This document shows, one piece after another, positions 38,701-45,786 of a stretch of DNA of 64,000 bases. Position 1 is the first letter of the stretch. The number at the start of each line of letters is the position of its first letter. This stretch comes from Euryarchaeota archaeon UBA88. GTDB taxonomy: Archaea > Thermoplasmatota > Poseidoniia > Poseidoniales > Poseidoniaceae. The stretch is from assembly GCA_002499545.1 (NCBI GenBank), contig DAME01000004.1, positions 29,498-93,497 on the forward strand, read 5' to 3'. The notes beneath the pieces were generated by a model. The model did no database searches, had not been told where the DNA came from, and saw only the letters and a list, made by a program, of their open reading frames with translations. The translations under genes were made by a program, and so were the position numbers.

Positions 38701-39441
38701 GCCAAAGTGCCAAAGGCTTGCGGATTGAGCAAAAATCCAAACAAATAGAGCTGCTTGAAGAGGTAGGTTGTGCTTGTTCATCAAGGAACCTTTTTGATCG
38801 TTTAGGAAACTAAACCATCCAGACTCGCTTGCAGGAGTGATTCGTCCACGAGCAAATGTTGCCAACAATGTTCCGATTAAGAGGAAGATGACGACGTATG
38901 AAAAGAACACATAACCAACGGCTTGGTTGCGCAAGTTGATGGTTGATGCATAGCTCACCTGTTCGCCGTCTGCAGCGACATTGATGATGTTTGGAAGAGT
39001 ACCAAGAGCCTCAGTTGCAGCAACGATACCGACGTTGATACCCATTGTGGCGAAGACCAAAATGGTTGCAAACTCATAGCGCCCACGTGATGACATGAAG
39101 TGAACTCCGAACATCACTACAGCGAACTGCAATGCAGTGAATGCACTGTAGTCAAGCCCAGTGATAATTTGTGAACCAATCAAGGCAAAGACCAATGTAG
39201 AGAGGGAGAGAGTGGTCGGTGACAAGGAATTGGGAGAGGAACGAGTGAGCACCATTGGAGCGAGCCCCAACAGGCCGGCAATCCCGACGATGAACATCGG
39301 TGCCAAGTTCTCAGTGTTCAACCCGTCTTCGATGCCGACGAGTTGGATGGCTGCGAGTGCTAGCAAGACTGCAAGTGGGGCAATAAGCCATCCAAGAGCA
39401 GGTGCCGGCGCAGTGCTTTGTGTGCCAGTTTTTTTATCCAT
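29758..39441 (-). CDS. aglB: Oligosaccharyltransferase (AglB/STT3) fused to giant exported region
   Basis: A 3227-aa protein. Residues 1 to about 900 are the multi-pass GT-C catalytic part of the archaeal N-glycosylation enzyme, which moves a lipid-linked glycan to Asn in N-x-S/T. It has a first-loop acidic motif near GSDPWYMKRV, a second near LADHDAFIML, and the signature WWDYG at residues 980-984, followed by the usual soluble domain. Instead of ending near 800-1000 aa, the chain continues for about 1900 residues of exported beta domains: carboxypeptidase-regulatory-like repeats (SDENGHWSFDAPAG and similar), Ser/Thr/Asn-rich segments with many sequons, and a NEW3-like domain around DGWEVTPP. 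It ends in a final membrane helix and a short basic tail (KLARNGRNTTRF). The start is ATG 39441, with GAGGG upstream. Confidence 0.9.
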   Translation of the reverse strand: MDKKTGTQSTAPAPALGWLIAPLAVLLALAAIQLVGIEDGLNTENLAPMFIVGIAGLLGLAPMVLTRSSPNSLSPTTLSLSTLVFALIGSQIITGLDYSAFTALQFAVVMFGVHFMSSRGRYEFATILVFATMGINVGIVAATEALGTLPNIINVAADGEQVSYASTINLRNQAVGYVFFSYVVIFLLIGTLLATFARGRITPASESGWFSFLNDQKGSLMNKHNLPLQAALFVWIFAQSASLWHFGQVSEADQLGVSVIEGYHGYFGFWPALFTGMVSLIVAGMFAERWHTRAMTLGSMWMLYLVSTWYDAGLFTSSMLEGNWGSLIWVGVTFFLGVGIYSISTHDRWGGWSNRDDHEYSGARLFWNQHWAGIMIGLAFMFGLIIRMQWYIVPSMNSTGTGEWDMTGGSDPWYMKRVVDYILANNAHMIYDADRYYPIGGINPRPPLFTWSIAILATLLGPFFDNGDAVWWAILSLPAIYGALTIYPVALIAKEHINEKAAVVAAWLIAFMPAHVSHTTWGLADHDAFIMLFISLGFLFWLRAVKYAGSERLLKQSSPSLRSFLASFSAVVQQRQAAMAAAVLAGVSFGVVSLGWKGFVVGPSILFLAYAAQVALNMFRRRDSTTLNVLFLTMLSVNLMMALPWFAHPQIDLVLDGTGLQPFLFIFFFTIAISFVTTGFRDKPWLLILGVLAGAGLLFFTVLWLLKQANLSNAWDVLFTGSGYFTKTKIFGTVAEANAPPRGRMFAEFGPITFLLSLIMGVLCLWSALRERKQIKLVFGVWIITASFMAWTAARFSFNATPAIAVLGAWGIVSLWKWANWDGLVRTWKKLGVRAPEDRIRGARIAVWRTPSFSAILLIMVMLFGQQATYGLDAAMPRSNDESNLDETIYNIIPDIMRWEIGGFSLLDDAAYAGNSYLGYFGSTFESQGWNYAHQWLSEQDVLHDGITDQASCIDVDGIWDAATAACLMQYSDKPAFVSWWDYGFAALESGEHPSVSDNFQSGIPATGNMLLARTQEDLTSMFIWQLAQGDISYMAEKTGTEQFTNGFSGVVDNFLVESSQMELFNDITMNTNNEQMIDLIEASSYAVIETNSDVVMAVGHHQVDGIYDDSTPYWRIYKGGEPIVCTDSLSASCVDGEWSEKSEADRTFTNNIRSGQDTTLDTTHYIIGDYWYTADLVDEYDSVATNIHRKNARLALTVQLFDNALTSDEIFDMYHELMQLEIYSVQNYDGAPGDMIDRNHEIRYFAVDNRLYPKAGRNTADYNYNSGQPTGIFGAPTILSGQDMATYMTEVYETTRGEFQDEMTREEVDAAITQDYLNQQSGADVEPLQVQDIRVDHNPEFFDTMLARNYVGYGASTLGIDSGSSNPQPSSTLRWIAGQAQYAGDYGSPGSVLARAPALPGAMTNHFVIANWYSAEANSSVTMQEQQANLWNANTDVKILKYYSGAEISGQVTMSDNGEGLPNVRLLIERDAFSGEDSEDLDPDTYWIPIGMVDSDENGHWSFDAPAGSIRVSAFAGVYDPTVAQDSLRSNGQTQGYIEQILGDILSPTNEDRQINDITAILGEVANMSWLGETQYNVSGAQADRLEPVTSTFDIAVQSSGVSGLVTWSGDESFDGDALISTDFILRNIWSMTENYTLTTTNGSFTSTDSRILQGSGEVTFTENGTFDSDGVAFVRDFTGTFTRSIGDQRVYTSNGTWSGKGTLIASWVGQDTVASCLDNSTAPMPENETLCLQDADEMMYLLDGVIEANGRLTSDGVSTLVTEHEGDSFEASGSYAGTGTFNGTGLFVGVGSFSGPMVQPGSFYITGLTPGIYHMIAQLENGKEVLLPDPVNVGVEPTYDLAMTMPGSIFQDTLDDFFEIPFVGQKIELVDIALGTEQSMFETTDEEGNFSFGPLASGEYFYRVDIDGDGWYELNQTLIVRDTSENFSLLMSVPEMHDVTLQLASPVDPLTQEPYANISMRTVTFTNDDPTFPAIDAVSNETGGVEIELPMGDYTISDQTAEDYILFDSFSLAQEDLSMTSSYAIATWVNGTIRVMNSGLDETYSQWSEKSEDLKLMESVPVPSLTIDFTSSELHFPATTDSNGNYSIQLPSGNTFHMSAFSTTSQWVTGQVIVLEGLPEFDSGLQYLEPSVSTNGFVYLYDNESLWEGIVPGFDAQTVVATNSDGLELRTTITDSGMFMFSLQEGAWDFTVEDAVLNSTTVEDYNILVETDGMPTPVELFVNPAFTDVTLNVFMDSGDDGAFENGTKVSPAFSLVPLNTHGSQVNVTADDYTSDGILTLTLEPGIYNIVFNATTATDENATDSPLITTSAQDPILIGLETYDEPIAVPMRNEYLVTGVLTNNSGDGIAKQFLLRNDVADEWFNIESDENGSFSAYVSAGDWIAIVAPFIADNESTETLRYSLTVGADSSLRTGVPLRTVDVVTVEFQLQEYGTEANMSSIRVTAVSHDGLGNVTLAKSDTSGNITDQLMPGNWSLFLNESNPQKQWSLDTSGSPFTTDDADNGTLVLPLQTAELEVEIGGKVFWDLDADDIPDGTEGIANTTVQVIGMNNTEFESIVTTDEYGVWTLFVPIQDEYQVSVSKEGFATEVYNISNSSAYPVYSEPVSHDLEMMAGNVPVSGNVTDINDAMRLDGASVVLYPSSGMSGEAISVDSTFENDQLSWSAVISPGEWIVVVTQANPSVNGGGVAVGLLDASISEGAILDLEMSLGGWVDLTTVWTSEYPVAQHHAGSASDGASYLNETVSVTFGIGEGIEWDMPVDADGEISILLPSQEVTMDSSFTTLQHDLLLEMDYIGGSVANIAEGRIAVNLSYSRSINSDTSLSMVSDTVVNATLVNGSMLDFMAVESGESYDAVEFSVDIKYDGTEVSDLFTMSGQVLSSPDEADWSVEFWNGTGFESSQDVTLGIGNNSADDSVQDSMVLRVRVLVANQSEVWHLEEAHKLKLILNSDGVASSELAFTVQVPKQHGLEISDVESEVGIADGGSNTFGFTLTNTGNGDDTFSITLADNIPDGWEVTPPISNVTIPKDGVRSQLFTAYAAENFTGTPTLTVTVTSEDGVTSESFDVEFTKSDIRLSVDQSQIILLSDKRDGEAGDLVIPVYNDGYLSTSNLVVSASIQGTDIDLGSQTVSIGAKSTEQVVFAISAEDASATVRYEVKVEVVGEESDYVTQQIGEDGEKVIDFSIKYEVFVESDDSPLLTFGILLLGFLVVYGGVKLARNGRNTTRF

Positions 39442-39558
39442 TTTTTTTCCCTCAAAGGTGTTTACGCGACAGCAGCAAGGCTGAAGCGTCTTCGCCACTG
39501 AAGACCCTCTTTTAATGATGACGCATCGAGGGTAACGCTCAATTTAGCGCAGTACCCC

Positions 39559-39567
39559 ATTTTTAAA
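39559..39567 (-). promoter_or_regulatory. TATA-like box upstream of oligosaccharyltransferase
   Basis: On the minus strand TTTAAAAAT occurs in the 152-base gap between purD and the oligosaccharyltransferase, preceded by ATGGCG. An archaeal transcript would start about 25 bases downstream, near 39535, giving a leader of roughly 90 bases. The start-proximal end has GAGGG as a ribosome-binding site. Assigned by sequence appearance only. Confidence 0.4.
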
Positions 39568-39593
39568 CGCCATTGAGTGGAGAAAAATACGGT

Positions 39594-40877
39594 TTAATCT
39601 CGAGCCGTTAAAGCGCGAAATCCTATGTCTTTTCGATAGTGTGCGCCTTCCAGAGAAAGAGAAGTAATTAGAGCGTAGGCTTGCCCTACTGCTACCTCAA
39701 GCGACGCTGCTTGAGCAGTGCACGAGAGTACCCGCCCTCCGGTGGAAATTAGATTGCCTTCTTCATCAAAACCAGTACCAGCATGATTCACCCACGCGCC
39801 GGTATTAGAGGCTGGATGATGAGCAGGAACTCCGTGAATTCTACGCCCTTTTTTAGGCGATTGCGGGTAGCCTTCAGCAGCCAAAACCACGGTGACTGCA
39901 TGCGATGTATTGAATTCTATATCGAGTGATGAAAGGCGATCTTGGGATGTCGCTAAGAGAAGATCAAATACATCGCTCTTCACCAATGGAAGCGTGATTT
40001 GACACTCTGGATCTCCAAATCGTACGTTGAATTCTACAACGCTGGGCATTCCAGAATCTGGAATCATTAATCCGACATACAGAACTCCTCTGTAGGGAGT
40101 CGAAAGGTCCGACAGATAGTCGTGCATCGGCTGGACAATCGTGTCGATGGTCGTTTGGCGAACCAGTTCAGTCACGACTGGTGCGGGACAATAGGCACCC
40201 ATACCACCCGTATTTGGACCTAAATCACCGTCGAAGGCACGCTTGTGATCTTGACTTGCAGGGAGACAAACAAATCCGGAACCATCCATGACCACCAACA
40301 TGCTTGCTTCTTCACCAACGAGGAATTCTTCGAGTAACACCTGCCCATCAGATTCTATTGATTCGAGAATGAAGGCTCTTGCCTCAGAACGTTGCTCGGT
40401 CACTACTACGCCCTTTCCCCCTGCAAGTACATCGCGCTTCACGACCCACGGTTTTCCAGAAAAATCATCCAGTGCTGCCTCAATATCGGAATTCGAATTG
40501 AGTACGTGATAGTCAGCTGTCGGAACATTCGCGGCACGCATGATGCTCTTGGCGTACAGTTTCGAACCCTCTAAATGTGCAAGCGCTTGAACCGGACCGA
40601 AACATGGAATCTTTGCATCTGCGAGCCGATCAGCAAGTCCTTGACACAGCGGTGCTTCAGGCCCAACGACAACCAAATCAGCGTCGATCGATTGTGCAAG
40701 GCTAATCAGTCCTTCTACGTCAGAAGCAGAAACCGAATGATTGGTGACGAACGAAGCAGTCCCAGCATTGCCAGGAGTGCAGTGAATGGTCTTCACACGG
40801 GGTGACTCGTGCATGCTCATGCAGAGTGCGTGCTCCCTACCGCCACCGCCAACGACTAAAACTGTGGAGTCTGCCAT
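39594..40877 (-). CDS. purD: Phosphoribosylamine-glycine ligase (GAR synthetase)
   Basis: A 427-aa ATP-grasp enzyme that joins phosphoribosylamine and glycine in the second step of purine synthesis, in the cytosol. The N-terminal TVLVVGGGGREHAL Rossmann motif, CTPGNAGTASF, the ATP-grasp segments KPWVVKRDVLAGGKGVVV and GPNTGGMGAY, and the C-terminal VEFNVRFGDPECQ are all present, and the length is normal for PurD. ATG 40877 precedes the first beta strand; longer in-frame starts to 40940 add a Cys-rich stretch unlike the family. It is divergent from carS. purE and guaA-B, other purine genes, lie about 18 kb away. Confidence 0.95.
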   Translation of the reverse strand: MADSTVLVVGGGGREHALCMSMHESPRVKTIHCTPGNAGTASFVTNHSVSASDVEGLISLAQSIDADLVVVGPEAPLCQGLADRLADAKIPCFGPVQALAHLEGSKLYAKSIMRAANVPTADYHVLNSNSDIEAALDDFSGKPWVVKRDVLAGGKGVVVTEQRSEARAFILESIESDGQVLLEEFLVGEEASMLVVMDGSGFVCLPASQDHKRAFDGDLGPNTGGMGAYCPAPVVTELVRQTTIDTIVQPMHDYLSDLSTPYRGVLYVGLMIPDSGMPSVVEFNVRFGDPECQITLPLVKSDVFDLLLATSQDRLSSLDIEFNTSHAVTVVLAAEGYPQSPKKGRRIHGVPAHHPASNTGAWVNHAGTGFDEEGNLISTGGRVLSCTAQAASLEVAVGQAYALITSLSLEGAHYRKDIGFRALTARD

Positions 40878-41011
40878 GGAACTCTTGCAGCACACGCACC
40901 ACATAATCCCATCGCGACACACGGCTGCCAAATCGTTCACATCTGCGGTTCGGTAGGGGATGATTCAAAGGCCGTCCGATAAGGGAGACAAGCACGCACG
41001 TTGGTGATACT

Positions 41012-41665
41012 ATGGAATTCCTACCCCTCTGCCTCCTTACGCTCTGGCTCTATCTGCCAGGTTTCTTAGCCAATACTTTTGCAATGATGTGGGGCAAATG
41101 GCTCCCTAAGACGGGGTACGGGCCGTGGCCAATTGATGGAGGACGTACCCTTTCTGACGGAAATCGTATGCTGGGTGATGGTAAAACGTGGAATGGACTC
41201 ATTGGCGGTTCACTTACCTCTGGACTGTTGTGCATGCTAATTGTGGTTTCAATGGGTGATGTGCCTGGGGTTGGTACGCCTATTGGTGAGGGAGGAATTT
41301 TCACCCACCCGCTTCAAGGTGCATCAGGTGCATGGTTTTCGATTGGAGGAGATTTAGGCACTGCGTTTATACTCGGAACATTCCTCGGCTTTTTCTGTTT
41401 GGTCGGCGACAGTACTGGTTCGTTTGTTAAGCGTCGTCGAGGTCTCAAGCGGGAAGGAAATATCTCTTCAAAAGCACCCCTGCTTGACACTCTACCGTTC
41501 GCAATCATGGTCTTCCTTGCAGGTCAACTCTTCCTCGGAACTTCGGTTCTGGCTGACAGTGAGCTTCGTTTACCAATGCTTGCCTTGGTGCTTTTCACAC
41601 CTGTATTACACAGGTCATTCAATCTCTTCGGCTACAAGATTGGATGGAAAGACGTACCGTACTAA
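41012..41665 (+). CDS. carS: CDP-archaeol synthase (CarS family)
   Basis: A 217-aa integral membrane enzyme transferring CMP from CTP to 2,3-bis-O-geranylgeranylglycerol phosphate, giving CDP-archaeol for archaeal polar lipids. About five hydrophobic segments are visible. The diagnostic region GPWPIDGGRTLSDGNRMLGDGKTWNG matches the family pattern PIDFGR...RILGDGKTWRG, and a later cytosolic loop GDSTGSFVKRRRGLKREG supplies the acidic and basic residues typical of the CDP-alcohol synthase active site. The length is slightly above the usual 170-180 aa because the loop between helices is longer. This gene is strong evidence that the host is an archaeon. Confidence 0.93.
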   Translation: MEFLPLCLLTLWLYLPGFLANTFAMMWGKWLPKTGYGPWPIDGGRTLSDGNRMLGDGKTWNGLIGGSLTSGLLCMLIVVSMGDVPGVGTPIGEGGIFTHPLQGASGAWFSIGGDLGTAFILGTFLGFFCLVGDSTGSFVKRRRGLKREGNISSKAPLLDTLPFAIMVFLAGQLFLGTSVLADSELRLPMLALVLFTPVLHRSFNLFGYKIGWKDVPY

Positions 41666-41673
41666 ACTGGCGT

Positions 41674-41686
41674 AAAACTTTAACCG
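41674..41686 (+). promoter_or_regulatory. TATA-like box giving a probably leaderless mRNA
   Basis: AAAACTTTAAC lies centred about 26 bases before the ATG at 41707, the spacing expected if transcription starts at or very near the start codon. The gap between carS and the next gene is only 41 bases. There is no Shine-Dalgarno sequence ahead of the ATG, in keeping with a leaderless transcript. Confidence 0.35.
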
Positions 41687-41706
41687 GTTTTCGATAACGT
41701 GAATTC

Positions 41707-43386
41707 ATGCGAACTACCCTATCCATCACCCTGCTGCTCCTCCTCTCGTCGCTTAGCGGACTGGCAGTCGTTCACGCTCAACCACCCAGCGACGGAATGT
41801 CAGTGACCGTTTCAGCAGATGAAACTTGGAGCAATCCAGCATCGATGGACGGAAATCTCATTGTCGCCAGTGGAGCGACGCTCACCATTGAAGATGAACT
41901 TTCAATTTCCAAAGACAGCACCATCACTGTTGACGAAGGTGGAACCCTGGTCTTAACCGGTGAACTCACTGGTGCAGATTTGGACGCTGGAATTGCAACT
42001 GGTTTTGGCATGACTGAATTACACTTGAATTTCGGAGACCTCGCTGATACAGGCCAAGTCCGAATCAACTTTGACCAAACAATTCCTGACACTGCAATGC
42101 TCAACGTAACTGTTGGAGATTCGACTATTGACGCTGTAGGAAGCGACCACGTATCCATTGACGCATCGCTCAACGGCAGTGATATCGTCGTGGAATTACA
42201 CACCTATTACGTGTTCCAAATTCAAGTCACATCGGTTCAGGCATTGCATTCGGGAAGTTCAGGACCAGCCATTATTCAAGCAGAAAATATCAACCACTCC
42301 AACGGAACCTTGGTGTGGAACAGTGCCTCATTCGACATGAATATCCAAGGAAGTTTCGAGGCATCCGGTGCCGTTATTTATGGCGCTGATATTGTGTGTG
42401 GAGGCTCGTGTGAGTTCACTACAAGTTCACTGATTGGGAGTGCTCCAGTCAACGTTGAAAATGGAACTTCCATCACCGTTGAACAATCCTTGATTCAAGG
42501 AAGTCGAAGTGATGAAGACATCATAGTGCACGACCTTGCAGAAATTACCTACACCAACACGACCGGTACGGGTGGGTTCACCGATGGATGGATTCGACTT
42601 CTCTCTCAACGAGTGATTAACAGCAATGCTGGAAACATGACCGTACATCAAACCGGAATCGGTTACGGTGGATATGACCGTGACGACATTACCAGTGAAG
42701 ATGGAAGTGTTGATATCGGCGGCAGTGAATTCAGTCGAATCGTCGAATGGCTTGACCCAAATGGCGTATATCACAGCGAAGATGCTGAAATTACGTTCAC
42801 GCTCAGTTCAGGATGGGGTGATTTCGCACTTACCATCGACGCTCCAATGACGCCTATCGCGGAAGTCACGGTCCCACTCCCATACATCGAAGTTGTATCC
42901 ATTGACTTAGAAGATACCACTGCTGATGTAGGACGGAGTATTGGTGGAATGGTGAAGGTTCGGAACACTGGTGGAGCGTCCGCTATCGTGAACATCTGGT
43001 GTTACATTGACGGAAACCTCACTTCGACCACATCACTCACAACGACGCTTGAACCCAATCAAGAAAAGGAGTTACCGGTCTCATGGTGGGCGAACTCTGC
43101 CGGGCCACAAATCCTCACGTGCAAGACCCTGATTCCCGATATTCTTGATTCAGTTGCCGAAGAAATCACCAACCTTCAAGGTGGCAACTCTGGCGAAGTA
43201 GGATGGATTGATGTTGAAGAAAGTGAAGACGTACCCATCCTCGTATTCGCACTGATTGCAGTCATGGTGATCGTTGCCACCATGCTCTTGGTACGGAACA
43301 TCAACAGAACCGAAGAAAAGCAATACATCGAGAATGTAGAAACTCCTGAAACTATTTGGGACAAGACATCTTCAGAAGAAGAGTGA
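41707..43386 (+). CDS. Exported beta-rich surface protein with CARDB-like domain and anchor
   Basis: A 559-aa protein. The signal peptide (residues 1-25) ends VVHAQ. Residues about 30-370 have short Gly/Asn/Thr-rich repeats like a beta-solenoid (VASGATLTIED, VDEGGTLVLTG). Residues about 395-490 resemble a CARDB cell-adhesion module (VKVRNTGGASAIVNIWCYIDG, later SWWANSAGPQILTC). A membrane helix (about 513-535) leads to a 24-residue cytosolic tail that is acidic with an aromatic patch (PETIWDKTSSEEE). Several N-x-S/T sequons are present. Probably an N-glycosylated cell-surface binding protein; I see no enzymatic motif. Confidence 0.8.
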   Translation: MRTTLSITLLLLLSSLSGLAVVHAQPPSDGMSVTVSADETWSNPASMDGNLIVASGATLTIEDELSISKDSTITVDEGGTLVLTGELTGADLDAGIATGFGMTELHLNFGDLADTGQVRINFDQTIPDTAMLNVTVGDSTIDAVGSDHVSIDASLNGSDIVVELHTYYVFQIQVTSVQALHSGSSGPAIIQAENINHSNGTLVWNSASFDMNIQGSFEASGAVIYGADIVCGGSCEFTTSSLIGSAPVNVENGTSITVEQSLIQGSRSDEDIIVHDLAEITYTNTTGTGGFTDGWIRLLSQRVINSNAGNMTVHQTGIGYGGYDRDDITSEDGSVDIGGSEFSRIVEWLDPNGVYHSEDAEITFTLSSGWGDFALTIDAPMTPIAEVTVPLPYIEVVSIDLEDTTADVGRSIGGMVKVRNTGGASAIVNIWCYIDGNLTSTTSLTTTLEPNQEKELPVSWWANSAGPQILTCKTLIPDILDSVAEEITNLQGGNSGEVGWIDVEESEDVPILVFALIAVMVIVATMLLVRNINRTEEKQYIENVETPETIWDKTSSEEE

Positions 43387-43415
43387 GTTCAAACAATGAT
43401 TCGATGGGGTATGTA

Positions 43416-44666
43416 TCAGCAGGTTTCCATCGTTCGTTGGGCCTTGTCGGAATCAAAATCAAGTTCCCACGAATTGCTGCTAACATAAATGCCAGTTGCT
43501 GAAGAATCTTGATCAGTCATACCTTCATAGAACTCGTTGGAAATGATGATTTCAAACGTATAACAACCAGCGCCTTCATAGAACGAATCTTTCTGTAAGT
43601 ATTCCGTGTTGAGCGAGTCCGTAGCAGTTCCAGGAAGCCCAAGCCAGCCGTTGGTCTTGCCGCTCTTTGAGCCTCCAACACTGCTGGACCACGTTGCATC
43701 TAATCCATCCACGGAAATGAGTGGAGAAGTGTACCGAGTGGTTGTCCCCTCCTTGACAGCGAGTTGAACGGTATAGTCTGATGCCAGAGCAAGAAGTTTC
43801 AGGTTGGTCATGGAATGCTCGCCACCCTCCAGTGTACCCTCGTCTGGATTGAACAGTCCAAAGATTGATTCGACGATGAGGCCGTCGACTTCAGTCGTGG
43901 TTGTACTCCCCGATGTTTGGGTCTTGAGAACCTCACTAATTCGTGCACCTGAATTGAGTACTTCACGGTTCATTATCGAATCGGTGATGGTAGCAGACGC
44001 GGTTTGGTCGTCATCAGAGACAACATCAATCACGTATGATTTGAGTGATGCTACTGTATAGTCTTGGGCATTGCCCTCAAAGAAGGCGCTGAAGGGTGCT
44101 TTGAATTTCACTCGATCGTTCGAGAGTTCCTTGGTATCCGACCACACCTCTGCCCCATCAACGCTAATGGTAGCAGTTGCTGAGTCAAACGTACCTCGTA
44201 CATAGAAAGTGACTTCATTGCTTTCTTCACTCATCCCAATTTCTGTGAGAGCCATTGATGAATCGGATGGTACCATGACAAGTGCAACATATGGACCTGC
44301 AGCGACCAGAAGGGCGATAACGACTGAAATGCCGATCTTAACGGTGTTCAGTTCACCTCCCAGCAAGCGGTCTGACTGTACCAGCAAGCCGATTCCGACA
44401 AGGAGAACGACACAGACAATCAAGAGACCAGCCGCACCACCTTGGAGGGCTAAAATACCACCAAGTAAGATTCCAACCCATCCTGCAATGTTGAGCTTTT
44501 GCGACAAGTCTGGATTTGCCTCGGAAGCGACTTGTGACGGAACTTTAGAGTTCTTCGATACCGAGTCGCCCGTGGAGACTGCGACTGGTTTAGGTTTCGT
44601 GGCTACAACTTTTGTTGCCTCATCTTCAGTCTTGCTCGCATTAGCTTTGTCAAGTAATCCACCCAT
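43416..44666 (-). CDS. Three-helix membrane protein with extracellular C-terminal domain
   Basis: A 416-aa protein. A cytosolic Lys/Ala/Ser-rich N-terminus starting MGGLLDKANASK (about 55 residues) precedes three hydrophobic segments (about 60-80, 82-100, 110-133). The remaining 280 residues are a beta-rich extracytoplasmic domain (VTFYVRGTFDSATATISVDGAEVW) ending in a short stretch with Cys. Its last residue is Cys, and another Cys lies about 45 residues earlier (GAGCYTFEI), so a disulfide is possible. I do not recognise a family. ATG 44666 is chosen over TTG 44672. It is convergent with the CARDB protein gene, 29 bases apart. Confidence 0.75.
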   Translation of the reverse strand: MGGLLDKANASKTEDEATKVVATKPKPVAVSTGDSVSKNSKVPSQVASEANPDLSQKLNIAGWVGILLGGILALQGGAAGLLIVCVVLLVGIGLLVQSDRLLGGELNTVKIGISVVIALLVAAGPYVALVMVPSDSSMALTEIGMSEESNEVTFYVRGTFDSATATISVDGAEVWSDTKELSNDRVKFKAPFSAFFEGNAQDYTVASLKSYVIDVVSDDDQTASATITDSIMNREVLNSGARISEVLKTQTSGSTTTTEVDGLIVESIFGLFNPDEGTLEGGEHSMTNLKLLALASDYTVQLAVKEGTTTRYTSPLISVDGLDATWSSSVGGSKSGKTNGWLGLPGTATDSLNTEYLQKDSFYEGAGCYTFEIIISNEFYEGMTDQDSSATGIYVSSNSWELDFDSDKAQRTMETC

Positions 44667-44766
44667 CGTCAATCCCCTGTATACCGCCGTTTAGCGAAGG
44701 GGATTATCAAGGCGACCCCTCTTGGAGTCAAGAATCGTTGATTCAACGGGCAGGTACGGTAAGCCG

Positions 44767-45693
44767 TTACAGCCCGGGTGCGGATTCATACCACACGCCT
44801 TCCTCTTCTTCCCTGTCATCCGCCAGTCGCCGTCCGGCAACTGCCGCTGCAAGAGCGAGCATTGAGAGGGCAGGAACTACTTCGAAACCTGGCAGATAGA
44901 CACCACGGACGTAGACGGTGATCATTTGAGATTCACGAAGGCATCCACCGTTGTTGCATGCGAATTCAGATTCTGCGTAGAAGTCGAGAACGTGGTATGC
45001 ATCGCTCCAGCCTTGGGTTTTCGGTGTTCGTGCCATGACTCGAACTTTGGTTGCGGTTGGGATAGCGTCAATTTGCACCTTCACAGCTGGCAAGTTAATG
45101 GTGAAACCTGCTTCTTCGAGTGATTCACGGCTTGATTCGGAAATACCGACCTTCATGAAATCAATCTGGTTTCCAAGATTGTACACTTTGAACTCAAAGT
45201 TCTTGTCTTTCTTGGGCATGAGTTGAACGAAAGGTTCGACTGCTTCGACCTGAACCAGTGAATACTGCATGATGTTGACAATCATGTTGTTCTGAGACGA
45301 AGCGGTATTTGGTGGAGGCAAGCTGTTGATTTCTTGAACTTGAGCAGACACGGAAAGAGTACGACTTTGCATGACCATGTACGGAGTTGCACGGACTGAA
45401 ATCTGGAAATCGACTTCAGAACCTGCGCCAATGTACATGTCACCAGGCGCTGCAGTCGCTAATCCGTCGCTTGTGACAAGAATACTGATCTTTTCTTGCC
45501 AGGTGGTAGGATTGCTAGCGGTACAGGTGGTAAATCCGTTGTACGTCGAACCTGGCTTTACTTCAATGTTAATCGAAATGGGTGCACAGGAAAGTGATAC
45601 TGCGGCGGTCGGAGCCTGAGCGGATGCGGGAACTGCAACGAGCATCACTGAACAGAGGTAAAGGGCAATTAGAAACAGAGCACGCTTTAGCAT
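44767..45693 (-). CDS. Exported protein with PGF-like C-terminal segment
   Basis: A 308-aa protein. The signal peptide spans residues 1-25 and ends PASAQ. The middle is a beta-rich domain of NEW3/Ig-like character with Cys pairs (SLSCAP and TTCTAS; FACNNGGC). Near residue 264 it has LPGFEVVPALSMLALAAAVAGRR, which resembles the PGF-CTERM sorting signal (PGF, hydrophobic helix, Arg cluster), but it is followed by a 20-residue acidic tail with WYESAPGL rather than ending at the Arg cluster. It may therefore simply be a membrane-anchored protein with a cytosolic tail. ATG 45693 has AGGTGG five bases upstream; GTG 45702 is the longer choice. Confidence 0.75.
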   Translation of the reverse strand: MLKRALFLIALYLCSVMLVAVPASAQAPTAAVSLSCAPISINIEVKPGSTYNGFTTCTASNPTTWQEKISILVTSDGLATAAPGDMYIGAGSEVDFQISVRATPYMVMQSRTLSVSAQVQEINSLPPPNTASSQNNMIVNIMQYSLVQVEAVEPFVQLMPKKDKNFEFKVYNLGNQIDFMKVGISESSRESLEEAGFTINLPAVKVQIDAIPTATKVRVMARTPKTQGWSDAYHVLDFYAESEFACNNGGCLRESQMITVYVRGVYLPGFEVVPALSMLALAAAVAGRRLADDREEEEGVWYESAPGL

Positions 45694-45758
45694 ATTGGCC
45701 ACCTATCAATCAAGCCCAGTGATGAGACCCTCATAACCGTTGTGCCAAGATGGCTCGT

Positions 45759-45763
45759 AAAAA
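45759..45763 (-). terminator. Oligo-T run downstream of tRNA(CAT)
   Basis: On the minus strand, five consecutive T residues (plus-strand AAAAA) lie 24 bases past the tRNA 3' end. Short T-runs end transcription in archaea without a required hairpin, so this probably terminates the tRNA transcript before the exported-protein gene at 45693. Confidence 0.4.
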
Positions 45764-45786
45764 CACCGAGGTTGGTGGTTGAGAAG

